DNA of 40,366 bases from an uncultured Prevotellaceae bacterium (lineage in GTDB: Bacteria > Bacteroidota > Bacteroidia > Bacteroidales > Bacteroidaceae): contig CADAOD010000030.1 in NCBI GenBank assembly GCA_902789415.1, positions 1-40,366 of the forward strand, in the 5' to 3' direction. The notes below the pieces were generated by a model. It ran no database searches, had not been told where the DNA came from, and saw nothing but the letters and a program-made list of their open reading frames with translations. Positions 13,494-21,697 of the stretch are shown in pieces (the stretch's first letter is position 1; the number at the start of each line of letters is the position of its first letter). Made by a program: the position numbers and the translations under genes.

Positions 13494-16400
13494 ATGAAAA
13501 GACTCAGTATGATGTTGGCTGGGCTGTTCCTAAGTGTGGGGATGGCGCTGGCACAAACAACGGTTACTGGTACAGTGGTAAGTTATGAGGATAACGAGCC
13601 TATCATCGGCGCTACCATTCAGGTAGTTGGCAATGCAGGCATTGGTACCATTACCGATTATGATGGTAACTTCACACTCGAAGTACCAGAGGGAGTGAAA
13701 ACACTGCGTATTACCTATGTGGGCATGGAACCACTTGAGGTAGCAGTAAGCACAAAAACTTTAAAAATCCAGTTGCGTAACGATGCAAACACCTTGGACG
13801 AGGTGGTAGTTGTGGCTTATGGTACACAGAAGAAGACATCGCTCACTGGTTCGATTCAGGAGGTGAAGAGCGATGCCATCGAGCTGCGCCCAACCTCATC
13901 GGTAGCTTCGGCTCTGGAGGGTACCGTAACTGGTGTACAGGTAAACAGCACATATGGTGTGCCCGGACAGGACCCGACCATCCGCATTCGTGGTGTTGGA
14001 ACCGTGAACGGTAGCAGTTCGCCACTCTATATCCTGGATGGTGTGCCCTATAACGGCAACATCAGCGACCTGAATCCTCAGGACATCGAGAGCATGTCGG
14101 TACTGAAGGATGCTGCATCGGCAGCCCTGTATGGTAACCGTGCCAGCAACGGTGTTATCCTGATTACTACCAAGAAGGGTAAGCAGGGTAAGCTGAACGT
14201 GAGCGTGGATATTAAGCAGGGTACCTACAGCCGTGGTATCCCCGAGTACGATCGCCTGGGTGTTCGTGATTGGATGGAGGCCCAGTGGCAGAACATGAAG
14301 AACAACCAGATGACTACTGGTGCCAGCGCTGCTGATGCTGCAGCCTACGCTACACAGAACCTGATTTCGGAGCGTTTGTATCTGAACATATTCAATAAGG
14401 CCGACAATGCCCTGTTTGATGCTAATGGTAAGCTGGTAAGCGATGCACAGATTAAGGGTACCTATGGCGAGGATCTGGACTGGTACGACCAGGCTATCCG
14501 CAATGGTTATCGCCAGGAGTACAACTTTAATGCCAACGGTGGTGTGGAGAAGGCCGACTACCTGTTCTCATTAGGTTATCTGGATGAGAACGGCTATCTG
14601 AAGACATCGGGCTACGATCGTTTGTCGGCTCGTATGGCTATCAATATCAACCCCACCAACTGGTTGAAGGCCGGACTGAGCGTGAATGGTTCGCACCAGA
14701 ACTACGACGCAAGCTTTGGTTCGGGCAGCACCGCCAGCAATCCATTCTACACCTGTCGTGTAGTTTCGCCCATCTATCCCGTACATCTGCACGATGCGGT
14801 TACAGGTGAGTACCTGCTCGACGGTATGGGACAGAAGCAGTACGATGGCGGATCGTATACCGATGCCGACGGACAGGTGGTGGTTACCCGCAACCAGTTC
14901 CCCGACAGACACCTGATTTGGGAGAATGAGCTGAACCAGGACAAGACCGTACGTAACACACTGAACGGTATTGCCTATGCCAACATTATGTTGCCTTACA
15001 ACTTTACATTTACACTGAAGGGTAACCTGGCTGTGAGCAACACCGAGACCAACCACTACGAGAGTGCTGTGATTGGTGACGGTAAGGGTAACGGCGGACG
15101 TGGCACACGTAGCGATACACGCATCAAGAACTGGGCCTTCCAGCAGCAGTTGCACTGGAACCACGAGTACGGTGTACACGCTATCGACGCCCTGCTGGCT
15201 CACGAGAATTACGATTACAACTACAACCATCTGAATGGTAAGAAGAACCAGGAGGTTATGCCTAACTGGAACAACCTGAAGAACTTTACCGAGGTGGTAG
15301 ATTTCTATGATTATAACGATACATATCACACCGAGTCGTACTTGGGACGTGTGCGTTATGGCTACGACAGTCGCTATAACATCGAGTTCTCGTTCCGTCG
15401 CGATGGTTCGTCTAAGTTTGCACGCGATGCCCGTTGGGGTAACTTCTGGAGTACTGGTGCCAGCTGGGTAATCAGCAACGAGAAGTGGATGAAGAAGTAC
15501 GACTGGGTTGACTACCTGAAGCTGCGTGCCGACTATGGTGAGGTGGGTAACGATGCCGGATCGAGCTACTATGGCTATATGGCACTTTACTACCCCGGAC
15601 GCAACGATGGCAAGGCTGCCCTGTGGATTGCACAGCTGGCCAACGAGGACCTGAAGTGGGAAACCGGACAGTCGTGGGGTATCGCTATCGAGGGTCGCCT
15701 GTTTAATCGTCTGAACTTCAATATCGAGTACTTCGACAAGCGTAATAAGGACCTGCTGTTCGACGTGTATAACCCACTGTCGGCAGGTGCTACCACCACT
15801 AACAGCGCTGAGAGTGTTACCACCAAGAATATGGGTGTAATCTCTAACCGTGGTGTGGAGATTTCGGGCGACATTGATGTGTACAAGACCAAGGATTGGA
15901 AGATTAACGTAGGTGCTAACATCACCTTTATTAAGAATAAGGTATTGGAGCTGCCCGAGCAGAATAAGAACGGTATCATTAGCGGTACCAAGAAGATTGT
16001 TGAGGGCAAGGATCGCTACCAGTTCTATACTTACACCTGGGAGGGTATCAACACAAAGAACGGTTTCTCGCTGTATAAGTTTAACGACGACGACTACTAC
16101 TTTACCAGTGGCGATGTTACCTATGGTAATGCCAACGGTAAGAAGATTTCGGGCAGCGCACTGAACGCTGTGGTAGTAATTGATGGCGTGCCTTACAGTT
16201 ACCTTACCACTTACGCTAAGCGCGAGTTCCACGGATCGGCCATCCCAACGGCTTATGGTAGCTTTAACTTCTCGGCCAGCTACAAGAGTCTGGCTCTGTC
16301 AACCCTGTTCACCTATCAGATGGGTGGCAAGGTGATGGATAGCAACTACCAGGCACTGATGACTTCGAGTGGTACACCTACATCGCTGCACAAGGACGTG

Positions 16401-16766
16401 CTGAAGGGCTGGACCAGCGAGCAGGCTACTGCTACCGATGCTGTAGATCCTAATGGCGTGCCTATGCTGAGCAATGCTGCCGAGATTGTTTCGGGTGTAA
16501 CTCCCGACCTGAACAGCACTTCATCGCGTTGGCTCACCAGCGCCAGCTATTTGGTGTTGAAGAATATCAACCTCTCTTATCGTCTGCCCAAGGAGTGGGT
16601 TAGCAAGGCCAGTCTCGAAGGCGTGCTGGTAACGCTGACCTGCGAGAACCTGTTTACACTGACTGCCCGCAAGGGTATGAACCCACAGGAGGGCTATGCA
16701 GGTACACAGTCGAACACTTTTGTTACACCACGTGTGTTCTCGCTTGGCGTGAATGTTAAGTTTTAA
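13494..16766 (+). CDS. susC: SusC/RagA-family TonB-dependent outer-membrane glycan transporter
   Basis: The 1,090-aa protein imports oligosaccharides across the outer membrane using TonB energy, with SusD as the lid. It has a signal peptide (1-20, ending ALA-Q), a carboxypeptidase-regulatory-like domain (about 22-95), and the LDEVVVVAYG segment (101-110). A plug domain follows (about 112-228) with YILDGVPYNG and the family signature SVLKDAASAALYGNRASNG. The barrel ends in FSLGVNVKF with a terminal Phe for barrel assembly. It lies 23 bp upstream of susD. The divergent cellobiose phosphorylase suggests cello-oligosaccharide or beta-glucan uptake, but no sequence feature fixes the substrate. Confidence 0.95.
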   Translation: MKRLSMMLAGLFLSVGMALAQTTVTGTVVSYEDNEPIIGATIQVVGNAGIGTITDYDGNFTLEVPEGVKTLRITYVGMEPLEVAVSTKTLKIQLRNDANTLDEVVVVAYGTQKKTSLTGSIQEVKSDAIELRPTSSVASALEGTVTGVQVNSTYGVPGQDPTIRIRGVGTVNGSSSPLYILDGVPYNGNISDLNPQDIESMSVLKDAASAALYGNRASNGVILITTKKGKQGKLNVSVDIKQGTYSRGIPEYDRLGVRDWMEAQWQNMKNNQMTTGASAADAAAYATQNLISERLYLNIFNKADNALFDANGKLVSDAQIKGTYGEDLDWYDQAIRNGYRQEYNFNANGGVEKADYLFSLGYLDENGYLKTSGYDRLSARMAININPTNWLKAGLSVNGSHQNYDASFGSGSTASNPFYTCRVVSPIYPVHLHDAVTGEYLLDGMGQKQYDGGSYTDADGQVVVTRNQFPDRHLIWENELNQDKTVRNTLNGIAYANIMLPYNFTFTLKGNLAVSNTETNHYESAVIGDGKGNGGRGTRSDTRIKNWAFQQQLHWNHEYGVHAIDALLAHENYDYNYNHLNGKKNQEVMPNWNNLKNFTEVVDFYDYNDTYHTESYLGRVRYGYDSRYNIEFSFRRDGSSKFARDARWGNFWSTGASWVISNEKWMKKYDWVDYLKLRADYGEVGNDAGSSYYGYMALYYPGRNDGKAALWIAQLANEDLKWETGQSWGIAIEGRLFNRLNFNIEYFDKRNKDLLFDVYNPLSAGATTTNSAESVTTKNMGVISNRGVEISGDIDVYKTKDWKINVGANITFIKNKVLELPEQNKNGIISGTKKIVEGKDRYQFYTYTWEGINTKNGFSLYKFNDDDYYFTSGDVTYGNANGKKISGSALNAVVVIDGVPYSYLTTYAKREFHGSAIPTAYGSFNFSASYKSLALSTLFTYQMGGKVMDSNYQALMTSSGTPTSLHKDVLKGWTSEQATATDAVDPNGVPMLSNAAEIVSGVTPDLNSTSSRWLTSASYLVLKNINLSYRLPKEWVSKASLEGVLVTLTCENLFTLTARKGMNPQEGYAGTQSNTFVTPRVFSLGVNVKF

Positions 16767-16789
16767 TTGATAATTGATAGTTGAAAGAT

Positions 16790-18316
16790 ATGAAAAAGTA
16801 TTTATATATATTGAGTATCGCAACCCTGGGACTGGTGTCGTGCTCAAAGGATTACCTCGATGCCGAGCCTGAGACTTTTATCGGTAAGGACGCTGTGTGC
16901 AGCACTACCGAGAATGCCGCTCTGGCCATTAACGGCTTGAGTCGTGCTATGTCGCAGCAGTATCTGGGCACACAGGGTATGAACGGCGAGGGTACTATCC
17001 TGAACTGGTATGGTACCTTTACTGGTAACGATGCCCAGAAGTGCAACAATACCTCGTGGAAGAATATGTGGAACGGTGGTTATCACCTCAGTCCATCTTC
17101 ACCCTACGACTATTATCCTTGGTACTATTATTATAAGCTGGTGAGCAATGCCAACGTGATTATTGATCACATTGCCGAGGCTGAGGGTACTCAGAGCGAT
17201 CGCGACTTTATCAAAGCACAGGCACTTACCTTCCGTGCTTATTCGTTCTTCCGTTTGGCACAGCTCTATACACGTCGTTGGAGCGATACCAAGGGCGAAA
17301 GCGACGGTATCGTACTGCGACTGGATGAGAGTCTGGGCGATATGCCTCTCTCTACACAGGCCGAGACTTATGCTCAGATCTACAAGGATTTGGACGATGC
17401 TATCGCCTTGTATAAGAGTAGTGGCGCAAAGCGCGATAATTTTTATCAGATGGATATCAATGTGGCTTATGCCATCTATGCCAAGGCCGCATTGAACCGC
17501 GAGGACTGGCAGACTGCTGCCGACTATGCTGCGCTGGCCCGCAAGAACTTTAGCTTGATGAGTGCCGCTGAGTATAGCAATGGTTTCCATACAGCTAACA
17601 ATGAGTGGATTTGGGGTGTGTATGAGGACGAGACCCAGACACTGAACTATTATAGCTTCTATGCCATCATTGGTGCCAACTCGAGTGCCGGCAACTGCCG
17701 TAACTATCCTGTGGCCATCAGCAAGGAACTGATTGACCAGATTCCTGCAACGGATGTGCGTCGTGAGCTCTATCTCGTACCTACTGACGCTGAGTATGCC
17801 GAGTGCAATGCTGCAGGACGTAGCACCAAGACACTTTACAAGCGTGCCAAGGCTGATTATGCCGACCGCCTGTATTCTACCTCGTTGGTGTATGCTTATA
17901 TGCAGTTCAAGTTGTTGGCCGACTTTATGCCTGGTGGTGGTTGCTTCCCCGTGCTGCGTGCTGCCGAGATGTACTATACCGAGGCTGAGGCCGACTGGCA
18001 TCTGGGTAAGGAGGCTGAGGCACAGCAGTTGCTGTTTGAGGCTGTAAAGAACTACGATACAGCTTACACCAAGAGCACCAAGACTGGCGACGACCTGCTG
18101 ACTGAAATCAAACTGTATCGCCGATTCGACCTGTGGGGCGAGGGTAACGACTGGTTTGATTGCAAGCGCTGGGGACAGTCGATTGTTCGTAAAACCAAGG
18201 CTAAGGGTGGTAGCTTTATGACCGACTTTGCTGTAACCATCAATCCTGAGGACGGCAATGCTTGGACATGGTCTATCCCTCAGAAGGAGATTGATTACAA
18301 CGAGCTTGTTGACTAA
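16790..18316 (+). CDS. susD: SusD/RagB-family surface glycan-binding lipoprotein
   Basis: The 508-aa lipoprotein caps SusC and binds glycans at the cell surface. The signal MKKYLYILSIATLGLVSC ends in a lipobox with C18 as the lipidated residue. The SusD helical (TPR-like) body includes the RDFIKAQALTFRAYSFFRLAQLYTRRW block. The C-terminal RRFDLWGEGNDWFDCKRWGQ block is typical of the family. I chose ATG 16790 rather than the TTG three codons earlier. The gap to susC holds a TTGATAATTGATAGTTGA repeat. Its last 44 bp overlap the convergent flavoprotein gene. Confidence 0.94.
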   Translation: MKKYLYILSIATLGLVSCSKDYLDAEPETFIGKDAVCSTTENAALAINGLSRAMSQQYLGTQGMNGEGTILNWYGTFTGNDAQKCNNTSWKNMWNGGYHLSPSSPYDYYPWYYYYKLVSNANVIIDHIAEAEGTQSDRDFIKAQALTFRAYSFFRLAQLYTRRWSDTKGESDGIVLRLDESLGDMPLSTQAETYAQIYKDLDDAIALYKSSGAKRDNFYQMDINVAYAIYAKAALNREDWQTAADYAALARKNFSLMSAAEYSNGFHTANNEWIWGVYEDETQTLNYYSFYAIIGANSSAGNCRNYPVAISKELIDQIPATDVRRELYLVPTDAEYAECNAAGRSTKTLYKRAKADYADRLYSTSLVYAYMQFKLLADFMPGGGCFPVLRAAEMYYTEAEADWHLGKEAEAQQLLFEAVKNYDTAYTKSTKTGDDLLTEIKLYRRFDLWGEGNDWFDCKRWGQSIVRKTKAKGGSFMTDFAVTINPEDGNAWTWSIPQKEIDYNELVD

Positions 18317-19475
18317 TGGCACAAGCTACGGTATAAGCGGTGGTCCAAGCGGCTTGGAAATTAAAGCCACCTGTGACACCATCGATATCGAGAACCTCTC
18401 CAGCGAAATAGACGCTGGGGAGGTTTTTGCTTTCTAAGGTATTGGGATTGACACTCGCCAGGTCGATGCCGCCACAGGTGACAAACTCATCCTTGAAGAC
18501 AGAGCGGCCAGCTATCTGATACTGGTCGTTGCACAAGGCATTGGTCAGTCGGTTCAGCTCCTTCTGGTTCAGGTTCTGCCAACGGTTCTGGGCACGCTCG
18601 CCAAGCGTCTTCTGTACCAAGTAATCCCACAGCCGACTGGGCAGTCCAAAGGGACGGATGGTGGCTATCTGTTTCTGCGGATGCTGGGCCATGATGCTGC
18701 GCAACTCCTGCTGGATATCGGGCTCCTTGAGCGAGGGCCAGTTGATGGCCAGGGGCATCTGATAATGATGGTCGTGGAGTTCGCGGGCAGCGTGGCTCGA
18801 CAGTTTCAGGATGGCAGGTCCACTCATGCCCCAGTGGGTGATGAGCAGTGGTCCCGTGCTGCGAAACTTAGTGCCAGGGATGGAGGCGGTAGCCGCTTCG
18901 ACCACCGTGCCCATCAAGGCGGGCAGGGCCTCGTCGTCAATGCTGAACGTGAAGAGCGATGGGACGGGAGGGATGATGGATGATGTAAGAAGGCTGAAGG
19001 CTGAGGGCATGCCACCAGTGGTGATGACCTTAAAGTCGAAATCCTTGAGTTCTTCGAGGCTCTCGATTTTTTGTTGCGTGCGAATCTCGATGCCGTGGCG
19101 TCTGGCCTCTGCTAAAAACAGATTGATAATCGTGTGCGCATCCTGCGACATGGGAAACACACAATGATCCTCCTGTGTCACCAGTCGCACACCATGGTCT
19201 TCAAACCACTGGTAGGCATCGTGGTTGTCGAAAATCTTGAAGAGGCGTTTCAGCAGCCGGTGTCCGCGTGGATATACCTGCGAGAGATCGCTGACCCCCT
19301 CAAACGAGTTGGTGCAGTTGCATCTGCCACCACCCGATACCTCGACCTTAGCCAGCACTTTCTTGGATTTTTCGAAGATGGTTATCTCCATCTCAGGGCA
19401 CATCTCCTTGAGGTTGACGGCCAGGAAAAATCCAGCCGCACCTCCACCTACTATCGCAGTCTTCATTTCCTCCAT
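18273..19475 (-). CDS. HI0933/BaiN-family NAD(P)/FAD-dependent oxidoreductase
   Basis: The 400-aa flavoprotein has an N-terminal dinucleotide-binding motif (AIVGGGAAGFFLAVNL). The hallmark KVEVSGGGRCNCTN block of the HI0933-like family (TIGR00275) follows, and near the C-terminus YFAGEVLDIDGVTGGFNFQAAW binds FAD. Family members are uncharacterised or reduce diverse substrates (BaiN acts on bile-acid intermediates), so the reaction here is not assigned. ATG 19473-19475 and ATG 19464-19466 are both possible starts, and the second is nearer the Rossmann motif. The 3' end overlaps susD tail to tail. Confidence 0.88.
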   Translation of the reverse strand: MEEMKTAIVGGGAAGFFLAVNLKEMCPEMEITIFEKSKKVLAKVEVSGGGRCNCTNSFEGVSDLSQVYPRGHRLLKRLFKIFDNHDAYQWFEDHGVRLVTQEDHCVFPMSQDAHTIINLFLAEARRHGIEIRTQQKIESLEELKDFDFKVITTGGMPSAFSLLTSSIIPPVPSLFTFSIDDEALPALMGTVVEAATASIPGTKFRSTGPLLITHWGMSGPAILKLSSHAARELHDHHYQMPLAINWPSLKEPDIQQELRSIMAQHPQKQIATIRPFGLPSRLWDYLVQKTLGERAQNRWQNLNQKELNRLTNALCNDQYQIAGRSVFKDEFVTCGGIDLASVNPNTLESKNLPSVYFAGEVLDIDGVTGGFNFQAAWTTAYTVACAISQQARCNQSPSEG

Positions 19476-19496
19476 TTCTTCAATACAGAGACATGA

Positions 19497-19532
19497 AGAT
19501 ACAGAGTTTTTTATTTCTGTACCTCTGTATCT
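19497..19532 (-). terminator. Inverted repeat downstream of the acyl-CoA synthetase gene
   Basis: AGATACAGAG (19497-19506) pairs with CTCTGTATCT (19523-19532). It sits within a CTGTAYCTCTGT-type repeat between two minus-strand genes. It probably acts as the terminator of the acyl-CoA synthetase gene ending at 19544. Confidence 0.55.
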
Positions 19533-19543
19533 CTGTGCTTGAT

Positions 19544-21604
19544 TTATTTTTCAATCAGTATTCTCGCGTCAACGGCTACTACGTCGTTCTCGTCGGCCAG
19601 CAGTGGGTTTATGTCCATCTCCTTAATCTCTGTGGCGAAACGCAACAGGGTAGAGAGGCGCACGATAATCTCGGCAAACTTCTGCTCGTTGATACCCTTC
19701 TGTCCGCGTGTACCTTTTAGTATCTTATAGCCCTTGAGCGAGTGAATCATCGAGTAGGCCTCGCCATAGCTCAATGGGGCCAAACCGCTTGATACATCCT
19801 TCAGTACTTCGACAAAAATACCGCCTAAGCCGCACAGAATAACATGGCCAAAACGGTTCTCGTATTTGGCGCCGATAAACAGTTCGGTACCCTTCATCAT
19901 CTTCTGTACCATCACGCCAGTGGCATCCTTAATCTTCATCATGCGGTCGAACTCCAGTGACAAGTGTTCTGGGGTGCGTATGTTGAGAGCCACGCCACCC
20001 ACATCGCTCTTGTGGATAGGACCAACCACCTTGGCCACCACAGGATAGCCTACATTCTCGGCAAAGGCAATCAGCTCCTCTTTCTTGGTGCTTACCATCT
20101 CTGGCACCAAGGGGATGCCGGCGCACGACAGAATGTCGCGTACGGTTTGTGGCGACACATAGCCATTATCTGTGACGCCACTGATGATTTTATAGAGTTT
20201 GGGCAAATCGATACCATAAAGCTGTATCTCGGTGGGTGCAGGCTTCGGGGTGCGCATAATCTGACTGAGTGCTGTGGCCAGCGTTACCTCGTCGCTGAAG
20301 TTTACATGACCGCGCTTCAAGAACTCCTCAACCTCGGGACCTGCTGTGTGCAGACTGGGCAGGATGGGGAAGATTGGCTTTTTGCACTCCTTGATTTTCT
20401 TGTCGAGCACATCGTAGGCCTCGTAAAGTTGGGTAAGGCCTGGGGTGCCGTAAATCACGGCGATGGCATCGATATTGTCAAATTTATTCTCGCAATAATC
20501 TATCACGGTACCCAACTGCTCGGGGGTGCCTGTGGCCAGGAAATCGATAGGGTTGGCTACTGACGAACCTGGGAAGAGCTTGGCTTTCAGTTCATCGGCC
20601 TCGGGACCTTCGATCTTGGGCACGTTCAGTCCGCCTTTCGACAGGGCATCCGTGAGCATCACACCAGGACCGCCTGCGTGGGTAACAATCGCAAAGTTCT
20701 TACCCTTCAGCTCAGGCAGCGTAAAAATACAACCCACGGTGGTGAGCTCCTCGCGCGAGAAACAGCGCACGATGCCGGCCTTACGGAACAGCGCCTCTAC
20801 AGCCGAATCGCTCGAGGCTATCGCTCCCGTATGCGATGAGGCAGCGCGACTACCACTCTCGCTCGAACCAGCCTTGATAGCTGCAATCCTACAACCCTTA
20901 CGAATCAGGTTACTGGCATGATACAGCAATTTATCGGGGTTCGAGATATTTTCGATATAAAGTAATTTTACTTTCGAATCGGTCTCGGGGTTAAAGCGCT
21001 CGTCCATATACTGCAGCACATCCTCGATACCAATCTGCTTACCGTTACCAATGCTCCACACGCTGTTAAACTGCAAGCCCTTGATAACAGCACTCTCCAA
21101 AATAAATACCGCTGTGGCACCCGAACCTGATACAAAATCTACACCTTGAGGGTTGAGATTTGGTATGGGAAGCGTAAACACGCTATGGTGATTGCGGGTG
21201 AGCAATCCTATACAGTTAGGACCAATGAGTGCTGCTCCGAACTTTTTGCACGTATCCAGAATGCGTTGCTCCAACTCGGCACCAGCCTTGGTCTCCTCGC
21301 CAAATCCGGCTGAGATAATCACAAAGGCGCGCACTCCTTTTTCGGCACAAAGATAGTCAACATAATCGGGACAGAACTTGGCTGCTACTACGAGCACAGC
21401 CAAATCTGTTTCGGGTATGTCCTTTACATCATGATAGGCCTTGATTCCCTGCACTTCGTCTTCCTTGGGGGTTACGATGTGCAGTGGACCACCGAAACCA
21501 CCATTCTTAATGTTACGCACAATAGCACCACCGGGCTTATGCACGTTGTTTGAGCCGCCAATCACGACGATGCTCTTCGGATTTAATAATTGTTGGTTAA
21601 TCAT
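19544..21604 (-). CDS. Acetate/acyl-CoA synthetase (ADP-forming), single-chain
   Basis: Interconverts an acyl-CoA, ADP and phosphate with the free acid, CoA and ATP. The 686-aa protein joins a CoA-binding domain (SIVVIGGSNNVHKPGGAIVRN), succinyl-CoA-ligase-like domains (ALIGPNCIGLL, FVSGSGATAVFILE), the phosphohistidine block SSHTGAIASSD with H258, and a C-terminal ATP-grasp domain (about 460-686, including VVAKVVGPIHKSDVGGV and INPLLADEN). The open frame extends upstream to 22009, but that part overlaps the divergent macroglobulin gene. I chose ATG 21602-21604 just after a good promoter. The extra acetyltransferase domain of Pat/Acs2-type fusions is absent. Confidence 0.9.
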   Translation of the reverse strand: MINQQLLNPKSIVVIGGSNNVHKPGGAIVRNIKNGGFGGPLHIVTPKEDEVQGIKAYHDVKDIPETDLAVLVVAAKFCPDYVDYLCAEKGVRAFVIISAGFGEETKAGAELEQRILDTCKKFGAALIGPNCIGLLTRNHHSVFTLPIPNLNPQGVDFVSGSGATAVFILESAVIKGLQFNSVWSIGNGKQIGIEDVLQYMDERFNPETDSKVKLLYIENISNPDKLLYHASNLIRKGCRIAAIKAGSSESGSRAASSHTGAIASSDSAVEALFRKAGIVRCFSREELTTVGCIFTLPELKGKNFAIVTHAGGPGVMLTDALSKGGLNVPKIEGPEADELKAKLFPGSSVANPIDFLATGTPEQLGTVIDYCENKFDNIDAIAVIYGTPGLTQLYEAYDVLDKKIKECKKPIFPILPSLHTAGPEVEEFLKRGHVNFSDEVTLATALSQIMRTPKPAPTEIQLYGIDLPKLYKIISGVTDNGYVSPQTVRDILSCAGIPLVPEMVSTKKEELIAFAENVGYPVVAKVVGPIHKSDVGGVALNIRTPEHLSLEFDRMMKIKDATGVMVQKMMKGTELFIGAKYENRFGHVILCGLGGIFVEVLKDVSSGLAPLSYGEAYSMIHSLKGYKILKGTRGQKGINEQKFAEIIVRLSTLLRFATEIKEMDINPLLADENDVVAVDARILIEK

Positions 21605-21609
21605 AGGTG

Positions 21610-21641
21610 CAAAGATACTATAAAAAATGATAAATTCCAAA
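21610..21641 (-). promoter_or_regulatory. Promoter of the acyl-CoA synthetase gene
   Basis: On the minus strand TTTG (21641-21638), 20 nt, then TATCTTTG (21617-21610). The -7 box is only 5 nt from the ATG, so the transcript would have almost no leader. Confidence 0.75.
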
Positions 21642-21661
21642 GGAATTTGAAAATAAATCGC

Positions 21662-21669
21662 TACCTTTG
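21662..21669 (+). promoter_or_regulatory. -7 element of the alpha-2-macroglobulin operon
   Basis: TACCTTTG lies 28 nt before ATG 21698. No convincing TTG is found 19-20 nt upstream, so only the -7 box is claimed. Confidence 0.55.
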
Positions 21670-21697
21670 CATAGTTAAACCAATTATAAGGGGCTTT

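Noticed and set aside
14571-16232. A 553-codon open frame antisense to susC
   Set aside because: It is a codon-bias shadow. SusC is a full-length conserved protein with a signal peptide and motifs on the other strand, while the antisense frame has no family features and starts mid-gene without a promoter.
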